Shown in pieces: positions 16,919 to 25,483 of a stretch of DNA of 64,000 nt. The notes beneath the pieces were generated by a model. That model saw only the letters and a list, made by a program, of their open reading frames with translations, made no database searches and was not told the origin of the DNA. Location of the stretch: contig JAHBWC010000005.1 in NCBI GenBank assembly GCA_019637225.1, positions 110,250 to 174,249 on the forward strand. The letters run 5' to 3'. Both the position numbers and the translations under genes were made by a program. The stretch is from Labilithrix sp. Lineage in GTDB: Bacteria; Myxococcota_A; Polyangia; Polyangiales; Polyangiaceae. Positions within the stretch are counted from its first letter, which is position 1, and every line of letters begins with the position of its first letter.

Positions 16919-16924
16919 CGCGCC

Positions 16925-18496
16925 GTGAGACCGGACCTCAGCGAGGGGAGCGACGACGAGCGCGCCTTCCTGCAGCGCCGCGTCGCGCTGTTCGGGCTGG
17001 TCGGGAGCACGCTCGGCGCGCTCACGCTGGGGCTCAGCGTCGCGCAGAGCGCGTCGGAGCCCGGCCCCGTCTTCGTCCCCGCGCACGCCCTCCACGCCCT
17101 CGGGCTGCTCGGTCCGCTCGCGGCGTGGCTGCTCGCGCGCGGCGCGCCGCGATCGGTCCGCTTCGCCCGCATCCTCGAGGCCTCGGCCACGGTGAGCTCT
17201 GCGCTCTGCTTTCACGTGATGACGATGCGCTTCCCGGCGGTCTCGCGGCCCGACCTCGTGTCGGCGCTCGCCACGATGCAGATCGTCGTCATACGCGCGA
17301 TCATCATCCCCAGCACGGGCCTCCGCACGGGCGTCCTGTCGACCGTCATGGCGCTGCCGATGTTCGCGGTCGCTTACGCGACGTACCTGTCGTTCCGGAC
17401 GGGCGCGTTCAACGTCGAGCGGGGCCTGCTCGATCTCGAGATCACCGCGCTGACGTGGGCGTCGCTCGCCGTCGTCACCGCCACGTTCACCTCGCGGGTG
17501 ATCTACGGCCTCCGCCGCAAGGTCCGGGACGCCCAGGAGCTCGGGCAGTACACGCTCCTCCAGAAGCTCGGCGAAGGCGGAATGGGCCAGGTGTTCCGCG
17601 CACGACACGCGATGCTGCGCCGCCCCACGGCGGTGAAGCTCCTCCACTCGACGTCCCAGGACGAGCTGGCGCGCTTCGAGCGCGAGGTGCAGCTCACCGC
17701 GCAGCTCACGCACCCGAACACCGTGACGGTGTTCGACTACGGCCGCACGCCCGACGGCGTCTTCTACTACGCGATGGAGCTGCTCGACGGCGCTGACCTC
17801 CAGAAGCTCGTCGAGCGGTTCGGCCCGATGCCGCCGAGCCGCGTGATCCACGTGCTCTCGCAGGTCGCGGCCGCGCTCGCCGAGGCGCACGGCGTCGGCC
17901 TCATCCACCGCGACATCAAGCCCGCGAACATCATCCTGTGCACCCGCGGGACCGCGTGCGACGTCGCCAAGGTGGTCGACTTCGGGCTGGTGAAGCGGGT
18001 CTTGCCCTCGGCCGAGGACAGCGTCGTGTCCGCGCCGGAGCTCACCGTCGGCACGCCGCTCTACATCGCGCCGGAGACGCTGAGCTCGCCGCTCGAGACC
18101 GACACCCGCACCGACCTCTACTCGCTCGGCGCGGTCGGCTACTTCCTGCTCACCGGCTCGCCCGTCTTCGTCGGCGGCTCCGTCGCGGACATCCTCACGG
18201 CGCACCTGCGCTCGAAGCCGCTTCCTCCGAGCACGCGCCTGGGCCATCCCGTGCCGCGCGATCTCGAGGCGGTGCTCCTCGACTGCCTCGCGAAGACGCC
18301 AGCCGAGCGGCCGGCGGACGCGCTCGCCCTTCGCGAGAGGCTCCTCGCGTGCGCGGACGCGTCGGGCTGGACCGACGCCGACGCGCGCGCGTGGTGGGGT
18401 GCGAACGGGGCCGAGCGCCTCGGTCCGTACGAGCCCGTGTCGTCGACGGCCAAGACGATCGCAGTCGACCTCGATCGGCGCGCCGCGGCGTCCTAG
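16925..18496 (+). CDS. Membrane-anchored Ser/Thr protein kinase
   Basis: Start taken as GTG 16925 because a TATGCT hexamer ends 6 nt before it; ATG 16874 would add 17 residues lying across that promoter. 523 residues. Unusually the membrane part is N-terminal: four to five hydrophobic helices in about the first 195 residues, then a Hanks-type kinase domain from about 209: glycine loop GEGGMGQV, Lys in AVKLL (about 238), HRDIKPANI (about 328) and DFG (about 352). No extracellular sensor domain is visible. Divergent from the MurE-like gene, with about 95 nt between starts. Confidence 0.9.
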   Translation: MRPDLSEGSDDERAFLQRRVALFGLVGSTLGALTLGLSVAQSASEPGPVFVPAHALHALGLLGPLAAWLLARGAPRSVRFARILEASATVSSALCFHVMTMRFPAVSRPDLVSALATMQIVVIRAIIIPSTGLRTGVLSTVMALPMFAVAYATYLSFRTGAFNVERGLLDLEITALTWASLAVVTATFTSRVIYGLRRKVRDAQELGQYTLLQKLGEGGMGQVFRARHAMLRRPTAVKLLHSTSQDELARFEREVQLTAQLTHPNTVTVFDYGRTPDGVFYYAMELLDGADLQKLVERFGPMPPSRVIHVLSQVAAALAEAHGVGLIHRDIKPANIILCTRGTACDVAKVVDFGLVKRVLPSAEDSVVSAPELTVGTPLYIAPETLSSPLETDTRTDLYSLGAVGYFLLTGSPVFVGGSVADILTAHLRSKPLPPSTRLGHPVPRDLEAVLLDCLAKTPAERPADALALRERLLACADASGWTDADARAWWGANGAERLGPYEPVSSTAKTIAVDLDRRAAAS

Positions 18497-18549
18497 GCGG
18501 CACGCCTCGATGCTGGGGCCTACGCCCATCGGTGGTATATCCACGCCCG

Positions 18550-20595
18550 ATGCTGCGCGGACTCAAGGTCTTCGGGATCGCTTCCCTCGTCTCGCTCGCG
18601 GCGCTGCCGTCGTGCAAGGACGATCCGCCGGCGACCGCGAGCTCGCCGACGGCGTCGCTGTTCGTGGTCCCCGCCTCGCTCGAGGAGCTCGCCGAGGAGA
18701 CGTTCTTCGAGCACCCCTTCCCGAGCGATCTCCGTCGCGAGGCCGACGGCACGTCGCGCTACGTCGGCTGGCCGAACCCATTCCAGAACGTCCTCATCGG
18801 CGAGTACATCAAGAGCACCGAGCACCTCCTCGACGGCTTCTCGCCCGTCGCGCCCGCGTACCTGCGCTTCACGGGCGCGATCGATCCGAGCTCGCTGCCG
18901 AGCGATCCGCCCGCGTCGGCCACGACGGACTCCTCGGTCCAGGTGATCGACGTCGATCCCGCCTCGCCCGAGAAGGGACAGCGACGCCTCGTCCAGACCC
19001 ACTGGCAGAAGGCGGTGACCGACGGCTCGTACTGGCAGCCGCACACGCTCGCCGTGATGCCCATCCTGGGGCGGCCGCTCCGGCCGAAGACGCGCTACGC
19101 GATCGTCGTGACGAACAAGCTTCGCGCAGAGGGCGGCGGGGCGATCGCCCCGAGCGCCGACCTCGAGGAGGTCCTCGGCGCGAGGCCGGCCAGCGCACGA
19201 ACGGAGAAGACGAAGGCGCTCTTCGCCCCGGCGCTCGCCGAGCTCGCGACCGCCGGCGTCGCGGCGACGGACATCGTCCACCTCACCGTCTTCACGACGA
19301 ACGACCCCACAGCGGATCTGTTCGCCATCGCCGACGACGTGAAGACGAACGTGACGCCGCCCACGGCGTCCGACTGGACGGCGAAGGAGTCGAACGCCGT
19401 CTACGACGTCTACGAGGGCTCGTACGGGCCGTCGCCGAACTACCAGAGCGGGATGACCCCGTACCGCAAGCCGCCGGACGGCGGCGGCTTCGCGTTCGAG
19501 AACGGCAAGCCGAAGCTCCAGAACACGTTCGATCTCCGCTTCGCCCTCGCGGTCCCGAACGCGAGCAAGTGCCCCGCGCCCGCGGGCGGCTACCCGGTCG
19601 TGCTCTACGCGCACGGCACCGGCGGCGACTACCGCTCGTTCCTCGGCGACGGCACCGGTCGTGCACTCGCGGAGCGCTGCCTCGCGTCGATGGGCGTCGA
19701 TCAGATCTTCCACGGCACGCGGCCCGGATCGCCTGCTCCGAACGATCCGCAGCGCGAGTCGAAGATCCAGCTCTTGTTCTTCAACTTCGACAACGCCTTC
19801 GCCGCGCGGACGAACAACCGGCAGTCGGCCGTCGACGTCATCCAGCAGGCCCGGCTCTTCACCGAGACGAAGGCGAAGGTTCCGGCGAGCGTCTCGCGCA
19901 CCGCGGGCGAGATCGCGTTCGACCCGGGCCGCGTCCTCTTCTTCGGTCACTCGCAGGGCGGGCTCAACGGGCCGCTCTTCCTCGCGGCGAGCGATCTCGC
20001 GCGGGGCGGCGTCCTCTCGGGCGCCGGGAGCATGCTCGTCGTGGCGCTGCTCGAGAAGACCAAGCCGGTCGACGTCGCCGCCGCCGTCCGCGTACTGCTC
20101 GGCCTCGCCGACGAGGAGCGCGCGAAGGAGCTCAACGTCTTTCATCCTGGGCTCGCGCTCGCGCAGACGATCGTCGACGCGACCGATCCGATCCACTACG
20201 GCGCGTTCATCACGACGACGCCGCGCGACGGCTTCGCGCCGAAGAGCATCTTCCAGACCGAGGGCATCGCCGCAAACGGCGACGGCGACACCTACTCGCC
20301 GCCGCGCGGGATCGAAGCGCTCGCGGTCTCGATGAGCCTGCCGCGCATCGCGCCCGGCGTTCGCGAGATCCCCGAGGCCCGATGGGCGAACCTCGCCGAC
20401 GTCTCCTTGTCGACGAGCGGCGTGAGCGGCAACCTCGCCGGCGGCCGCGCGACCGGCGCGCTCGCGCAATTTCCGCCGAGCGACGGGAGCGACGGACACT
20501 TCGTGGTCTTCGATGTCCCGGCGGCGCGCTCGCAGGCGGCGACCTTCTGCCGCGACCTCGCCGACGATCCGGTCGGGCGGCTCGCGCTGCCCTGA
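18550..20595 (+). CDS. Secreted lipoprotein with alpha/beta-hydrolase domain
   Basis: 681 residues from ATG 18550; lipobox LAALPSC. The N-terminal region (about residues 45-300) resembles the bacterial Ig-like plus virulence-type lipase N-domain (DGFSPVAPAYLRFTGAIDPSSLP; MPILGRPLRPKTRYAIVVTNKL). A hydrolase core follows: VVLYAHGTGGD (oxyanion region) and the nucleophile elbow GHSQGG, with Ser at about residue 468. A candidate His is in SDGHFVVF near the C-terminus. Likely an exported esterase/lipase. TATATC ends 8 nt before the start codon. Confidence 0.8.
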   Translation: MLRGLKVFGIASLVSLAALPSCKDDPPATASSPTASLFVVPASLEELAEETFFEHPFPSDLRREADGTSRYVGWPNPFQNVLIGEYIKSTEHLLDGFSPVAPAYLRFTGAIDPSSLPSDPPASATTDSSVQVIDVDPASPEKGQRRLVQTHWQKAVTDGSYWQPHTLAVMPILGRPLRPKTRYAIVVTNKLRAEGGGAIAPSADLEEVLGARPASARTEKTKALFAPALAELATAGVAATDIVHLTVFTTNDPTADLFAIADDVKTNVTPPTASDWTAKESNAVYDVYEGSYGPSPNYQSGMTPYRKPPDGGGFAFENGKPKLQNTFDLRFALAVPNASKCPAPAGGYPVVLYAHGTGGDYRSFLGDGTGRALAERCLASMGVDQIFHGTRPGSPAPNDPQRESKIQLLFFNFDNAFAARTNNRQSAVDVIQQARLFTETKAKVPASVSRTAGEIAFDPGRVLFFGHSQGGLNGPLFLAASDLARGGVLSGAGSMLVVALLEKTKPVDVAAAVRVLLGLADEERAKELNVFHPGLALAQTIVDATDPIHYGAFITTTPRDGFAPKSIFQTEGIAANGDGDTYSPPRGIEALAVSMSLPRIAPGVREIPEARWANLADVSLSTSGVSGNLAGGRATGALAQFPPSDGSDGHFVVFDVPAARSQAATFCRDLADDPVGRLALP

Positions 20596-20787
20596 AGCGC
20601 GGCCGCGAGCGCCGCCGGAGCGCATGCGCGGGCTCCGGCATGGACGAGTGACGATCCATCCGTGAGGGCCCTCTCCATCGCGCTAGGTCCGAAGACGGCG
20701 TAAGATTGCAGTCGACCTGCGCTTCTGGCGGTAGGTCGATGTGGGATCGGACTTGGCGTGACCCGTGTAACAAGTCATCGTCTAGAG

Positions 20788-22305
20788 ATGGGTGCGATCG
20801 CGCGCGGACAGCGCGTCGGCCGGTACGAGCTCGTGCAGATCCTCGGTGAAGGGGGCATGGGCACGGTCTGGCTCGCGCACCCCGACGACGCGCCCGACCA
20901 CCTGTACGCGGTCAAGACCGTCTCGACGCAGTACGCCTCCGATCCGCGCGTCTGCACGATGTTCATCAAGGAGGCGAGCCTCGCCGCCGCGATCGACCAC
21001 CCCAACGTGGTGCGCCTCTACGACGTCGGAGTCCACCAGGACGTCCCGTTCTTCGTGATGGAGTGGATCGACGGGTTCTCGCTCCGCAACGTCGCGCGCA
21101 CGGTGGCCGACAGCGGCGAGCGCGTCCCGCCGTCGATCGCGCTCCGGATCGCGAGCGACCTCTGCGCCGGCCTCCACGCGGCGCACGAGCTCCGCGGCGA
21201 AGACGGCGTCGAGCTCGGCCTCGTCCACCGCGACGTCTCCCCGCACAACGTGCTCGTCACGCGCGAGGGCGTCGCCAAGCTGATCGACTTCGGCGTCGCG
21301 AAGGCGCGCGACCTCGCCACGGGGAGCGACCAGTCCGTCTGCGGCGGCCTCAAGGGCAAGGTCCGCTACATGGCGCCCGAGCAGGCGCTCGAGAAGGCGA
21401 TCGACCGGCGCGCCGACCTCTTCAGCGTCGGCGCGATCACCTACCAGCTCCTCACCGGGCGCGCGCCGTTCGAAGGCCCGAACGAGCTCGCGATCATCAA
21501 CGCGCTGCTCTCGACCAACCCCGTCTTCGTCCCCGAGGACCTGCCCGAGCCCGTGCAGTGGATCCTCCGCCGTGCGCTCGCGCGCCGTCCGGAGAACCGC
21601 TTCGCCGACGCGCAGGAGATGCACGAGGCGATCGAGCTCGCGCTCGTCGAGCTCGGACAGCCGGACAGCCACGCCCACGTGGCCGAGTGCCTCGCGTGGT
21701 TCGATCCGCGCGACGAGCACGAGGAGTTCACCTCCGCGCGCCAGCTCCCGCTGGCCCCGCTCGAGGATTCGGACGTGGAGACGCGGCTGCGCACGCCGGG
21801 CGCATCGCAGCCGCCGCCGCCGATCGCGTTCGCGATGACGGCCGGCTCGATCCCGGCGCGCCAGTCCTCGCTCCCGGACGACGCGAGCCTCGACGCGATG
21901 CGCCGCCAGCGCGCCCACGCCGCGAACAGCAGCTCGTGGCGCTTCATCCTCGCCGCCGCGGCCTTCGTCGGCGTCCTCGGGGTGCTCGCGGCGCTGCTCG
22001 TCCGCGACACGCCGCGCAAGTCGAGCGTCCGCGAGACCGCCGCAGCCGCGGCGCCGGTCGAGGACGAGCCGCTCTCCACGCCCCACGCGGCGGTGCCGAG
22101 CGGCGTCTCGACGACCACGCCGATCATCGACATCGGCGACCTCGACGAGAGCAAGCCGGGACGCGCCGGCAAGCCGCGCGCGAAGCGTTCGCCGCAAGCG
22201 GCGGCGCCGGGCGCGCAGGCGCCCCGACCGTCGGGCGCAGCCGCGACCGCGGCGCCGGCCGGCAAGACCGGCGACCTCGCCGGGCCGCTCAAGGTCTGGA
22301 AGTAG
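20788..22305 (+). CDS. Ser/Thr protein kinase with C-terminal membrane helix
   Basis: 505 residues from ATG 20788; a GTG at 20758 would add ten residues. The kinase domain starts at once (YELVQILGEGGMGTVW; Lys in YAVKTV; HRDVSPHNV; DFGVAK; RYMAPEQ) and ends near residue 285. A disordered region then leads to one helix, FILAAAAFVGVLGVLAALLV, and a Pro/Ala/Lys-rich exterior tail of about 90 residues. HRDVSPHNV instead of HRDLKPxN is the variant frequent in myxobacterial kinases. It faces the triple-FHA ABC gene convergently and may phosphorylate partners read by that FHA block, which is inference. Confidence 0.9.
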   Translation: MGAIARGQRVGRYELVQILGEGGMGTVWLAHPDDAPDHLYAVKTVSTQYASDPRVCTMFIKEASLAAAIDHPNVVRLYDVGVHQDVPFFVMEWIDGFSLRNVARTVADSGERVPPSIALRIASDLCAGLHAAHELRGEDGVELGLVHRDVSPHNVLVTREGVAKLIDFGVAKARDLATGSDQSVCGGLKGKVRYMAPEQALEKAIDRRADLFSVGAITYQLLTGRAPFEGPNELAIINALLSTNPVFVPEDLPEPVQWILRRALARRPENRFADAQEMHEAIELALVELGQPDSHAHVAECLAWFDPRDEHEEFTSARQLPLAPLEDSDVETRLRTPGASQPPPPIAFAMTAGSIPARQSSLPDDASLDAMRRQRAHAANSSSWRFILAAAAFVGVLGVLAALLVRDTPRKSSVRETAAAAAPVEDEPLSTPHAAVPSGVSTTTPIIDIGDLDESKPGRAGKPRAKRSPQAAAPGAQAPRPSGAAATAAPAGKTGDLAGPLKVWK

Positions 22306-22363
22306 CGCGGCGCGAGCAGCGAAGCGCCCCCGCCCGCGTGGAAGCGAGCCCGCGCGGAGGCGA

Positions 22364-22379
22364 GCCCGCGCCGGCGGGC
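22364..22379. terminator. GC-rich hairpin between convergent genes
   Basis: A perfect 6-bp stem (GCCCGC/GCGGGC) with a GCCG loop lies between the stops of the kinase gene and the triple-FHA ABC gene. There is no T-run, so it is at best a factor-dependent or weak two-way terminator. The surrounding 90 bases also hold an imperfect repeat (GCGAGCCCGCGC twice, at about 22345-22371). Confidence 0.3.
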
Positions 22380-22398
22380 CCGCGCTCCGGCCGCTCCG

Positions 22399-25300
22399 TC
22401 AGACCGGATCGCGGCGCTTCAGCATGATGAGCAGGAGGATGAGCATCAGCACGGTCATCCCGAGCAGGACGGCGATCGGGAGCCAGTGCTGCGCGTACGC
22501 GGAGAAGCCCCACGCACCCTTGAGGGACTCCGAGCCCATCTGGGCCACCGCGCACTGGAAGTAGCCGCCGAACACGTAGTCCGGCGGGCTGTTCAGGCTC
22601 GCGTTCTGGAGGTTGATGAACCACGCCGGATCCTTGGCGACCGCGAGGCGCTCGTGCGCGATCGAGCCCTCGAAGCCCCAGCGCGCCGGCATGACGTACA
22701 TGAGCGGCTTGAGCATCGGGTTCGTCGTCATCGGCACCATCAAGCCTCCGAGGACGACCTGCGGGATAAGCGCGATCGGCGTGAGCGACATCGCCGCCTC
22801 CGCGGACGTCACCGCCGTCGACAGGAGGAGGCCGAGCGCGGTCGCGTTCATCGCGACCGCGACGATGACGGCGAGCTCCATCAAGAACGCCACGGGCCCG
22901 CCGTTGAAGCCGAGCGTGAAGAACACGATCCCGAGCAGCACCGTGCACTGGAAGATGCAGACGAGGCTCAGGATGATGTACTTCGAGAACACGTAGTTGA
23001 AGAGCGACAGGTTCACCATGCGCTCTCGGAGGTAGATCGCGCGCTCGGTGACGATCTCGCGCGCCGAGTTCGACGTCCCGAACCAGACCGCCGAGACGAC
23101 GACGAAGAACATCGCCGCGGTGTGGTCGTTCGTCGGGAGCATGCGCGCGAGGAGATCGGTCGAGCCCTCGGCGCTCTGGACCTTCTTGCCGAGCTCCTGG
23201 AGCGCGCCGAGGCACCAGAACGGCACCGCCTTCTGCTGCCCCGCGAAGACGAACGCGAGCATCACGCCGATGATCGGCGCCTGCAGGAACATGATCGCGG
23301 CGCCGGCCCGGTCGCGGATCTTCACCTTCCAGTAGCGGCTCATGAGCAGCTTGAGCTGCGCGAAGAGCGCCACGCTCGGTCGGTGCGGTACGCCCCGCGC
23401 GGCGGGCTCGGTGCCGACCGCGCGCCGGCCCGAGAACATCTGCTGGAACACCGGGTTGGCCTGGTGCATGAACTCGCTGCGCCACTCGCGCGCCGCTTCG
23501 AGGCGCGCCGTGTTGCGCGGGACGTTCGGATCCCGCGTCTTCATCCGCTCGTGCACGCCGCGCTCGCGCATGTTCAGCATGTCGAACATGTCGCGCGGGT
23601 TGTCGATCGTGCGGTTCTGCGCGGTCGGTTGGTTCCGGTACGGGCTGTTCGGGTTCTCGATCAGCGACGCGAAGAAGCGGTAGCTCGCGGTGCCCGTCGG
23701 GCCGTAGTACGTCGGGATGCCGCCGTAGCCCATGATGAACGCGAGATTGAACTTCTCGTATTCGTCCTTCGCGGGCTGGTGAATCGTCATGATGATCGTC
23801 TTGCCGGTCTTCTTGGTGAGATCGTGCAAGAGGTTGATCAGCGCCGTCGTGTCGTCGGCGGCGAGGCCGGAGGTCGGCTCGTCGAGGAACAGGATGACGG
23901 GGTCCGTGACGAGCTCGAGCGCGATGTTGACGCGCTTTCGCTGACCGCCGGAGAGGACCTTCTTCTCGGGCTTTCCGATCTGGAGGTTCTTCACCGCCTC
24001 GAGACCGAGGTCCTTCAGCGTCTGCTCGACGCGCGCGTCGATCTCCGCCTCGGAGTAGTCGTTCGGGAGGCGGAAGCGCGCCGAGTACTTCACCGCCTCG
24101 AAGACCGTGAGCTCGGGGTGGACGATGTCGTCCTGCGGGACGTAGCCGATGACGCCGCGGAGCGCGTCGTAGATCGCGTAGAGGTCCTCGCCGTTGATGC
24201 GCACCTGCCCGCTCGTCGGCGGGAGGTAGCCGTTCAGCGTCATGAGGAGCGTGGTCTTGCCCGCTCCAGACGGCCCCATCAGCGCGATCATGTCGCCCGG
24301 GAGGGCCTTGAACGACACGTGGTCGAGCAGGACCTTCATCTGGGCCTTGTTGTCGCGGTCCGGCACCTCGAGCAGGAGGTCCCACGCCTCGATCTCGTAG
24401 AGCGGCTTGCCGGCCCACGAGGCCTGGTCTTCGACGACGACGTTGACCTGCTGGCCGGCGATCTGGATCACCAGCGGCATCGGGCCGATGTAGACCTTCT
24501 CGCCGTTCTGGACCGGGACGCGCTGGCCGCGCGCGATGCGCTGGCCGCGGACGAACGTGCCGTTGCCGCTGCCGAGGTCCTCGAGGAAGAGGCTGCCGCC
24601 TTGATCGATGATCTGCGCGTGGCGCGCCGACACCTGCGGGTGCGGGACGACGATCTTGTTGTCGGGGGTTCGGCCGATCGAGATCGTGCCGCCTTGGACG
24701 TCCTTGAGGTTCAGCTCGCCGATGACGGTGCGGTGCTTGCGCGCGGCTCCGCCGCCTCCGCCGGCCGCGGGCGGAGCGCCTTGCGCGACGTTCGTCATGG
24801 CCGGCCCGGCGGCGGCGATCTGCGGGCTCGAGCCGGCGGGCGCCCCGCCACCCAGCGCGTGGGCGATCTGGGCGAGGAGCGAGACCGGAACGGGCACCGG
24901 CCCGAAGGCGACGACGCCGTTCGGATCGAGCGGCACCGGCGTGTTCGGCGCGATGCGCGAGCCGGCGACGTAGGTGCCGCTCGTCGAGCCGGAGTCCTGG
25001 ACCATCATCCGGTCCATCATCACGGTCGCGTGCGTCGAGCTGACGGCGCTGCTGCCGATGACGAGCGACGAGGTCGACGCCTCGCGCCCGACGAGGATGT
25101 GCCCCGGCGGGCCGCTCGCCTGGCCGCGCGACATGATCATCATCACGATCGCCGGGTGCGAGAGCGGGACCGGCACCTGACCGAGCGTGAACTGCGTCCG
25201 GAAATCGAACGGCACCGGCTGGTTCGGCTGGACGGGCGCGCCGTTCGCGGACGACGGCGCGGCGCCGCCGTCGATGAACATCACGTTCGCGCCCTGCTTG

Positions 25301-25404
25301 ACGAGGCGCGCGTGACGTGGCGCGACGCCGGGTCCCTGCAGGACGACGTCGTTGTCGGGGGCACTGCCGAGCGTGAGCTGCTCCTTGCCGAAGCCGGGGA
25401 TCAT
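22399..25404 (-). CDS. Triple-FHA ABCG-type ABC transporter (ATPase plus permease)
   Basis: About 1001 residues from ATG 25404; GTG 25413 would add three. TAGGAT ends 9 nt before the ATG. Order: FHA 1 (about 1-85), FHA 2 (about 95-180, GRE...SSAVSSTHATV), Gly/Ala linker, FHA 3 (about 235-320, GRTPDNKIVVPHPQVSARHAQI, GSGNGTF), ABC ATPase (Walker A GPSGAGKTTL; signature LSGGQRKRVNIA; Walker B VILFLDEPTSGL), then an ABC-2 permease with about six helices at the C-terminus. This is the ABCG half-transporter order (ATPase first). FHA domains bind phosphothreonine, so transport is likely gated or scaffolded by one of the nearby kinases. Substrate unknown. Confidence 0.9.
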   Translation of the reverse strand: MIPGFGKEQLTLGSAPDNDVVLQGPGVAPRHARLVKQGANVMFIDGGAAPSSANGAPVQPNQPVPFDFRTQFTLGQVPVPLSHPAIVMMIMSRGQASGPPGHILVGREASTSSLVIGSSAVSSTHATVMMDRMMVQDSGSTSGTYVAGSRIAPNTPVPLDPNGVVAFGPVPVPVSLLAQIAHALGGGAPAGSSPQIAAAGPAMTNVAQGAPPAAGGGGGAARKHRTVIGELNLKDVQGGTISIGRTPDNKIVVPHPQVSARHAQIIDQGGSLFLEDLGSGNGTFVRGQRIARGQRVPVQNGEKVYIGPMPLVIQIAGQQVNVVVEDQASWAGKPLYEIEAWDLLLEVPDRDNKAQMKVLLDHVSFKALPGDMIALMGPSGAGKTTLLMTLNGYLPPTSGQVRINGEDLYAIYDALRGVIGYVPQDDIVHPELTVFEAVKYSARFRLPNDYSEAEIDARVEQTLKDLGLEAVKNLQIGKPEKKVLSGGQRKRVNIALELVTDPVILFLDEPTSGLAADDTTALINLLHDLTKKTGKTIIMTIHQPAKDEYEKFNLAFIMGYGGIPTYYGPTGTASYRFFASLIENPNSPYRNQPTAQNRTIDNPRDMFDMLNMRERGVHERMKTRDPNVPRNTARLEAAREWRSEFMHQANPVFQQMFSGRRAVGTEPAARGVPHRPSVALFAQLKLLMSRYWKVKIRDRAGAAIMFLQAPIIGVMLAFVFAGQQKAVPFWCLGALQELGKKVQSAEGSTDLLARMLPTNDHTAAMFFVVVSAVWFGTSNSAREIVTERAIYLRERMVNLSLFNYVFSKYIILSLVCIFQCTVLLGIVFFTLGFNGGPVAFLMELAVIVAVAMNATALGLLLSTAVTSAEAAMSLTPIALIPQVVLGGLMVPMTTNPMLKPLMYVMPARWGFEGSIAHERLAVAKDPAWFINLQNASLNSPPDYVFGGYFQCAVAQMGSESLKGAWGFSAYAQHWLPIAVLLGMTVLMLILLLIMLKRRDPV

Positions 25405-25413
25405 GGGGCGCAC

Positions 25414-25419
25414 ATCCTA
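25414..25419 (-). promoter_or_regulatory. TAGGAT -10-like element, 9 nt before FHA-ABC ATG
   Basis: Supports ATG 25404. Confidence 0.4.
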
Positions 25420-25483
25420 CTCCGGCTTTGGCCCGAGCTGGAGGCGATCTCGGGCCTTTCCGACGAGCGGCGGCGCGCGCGGA

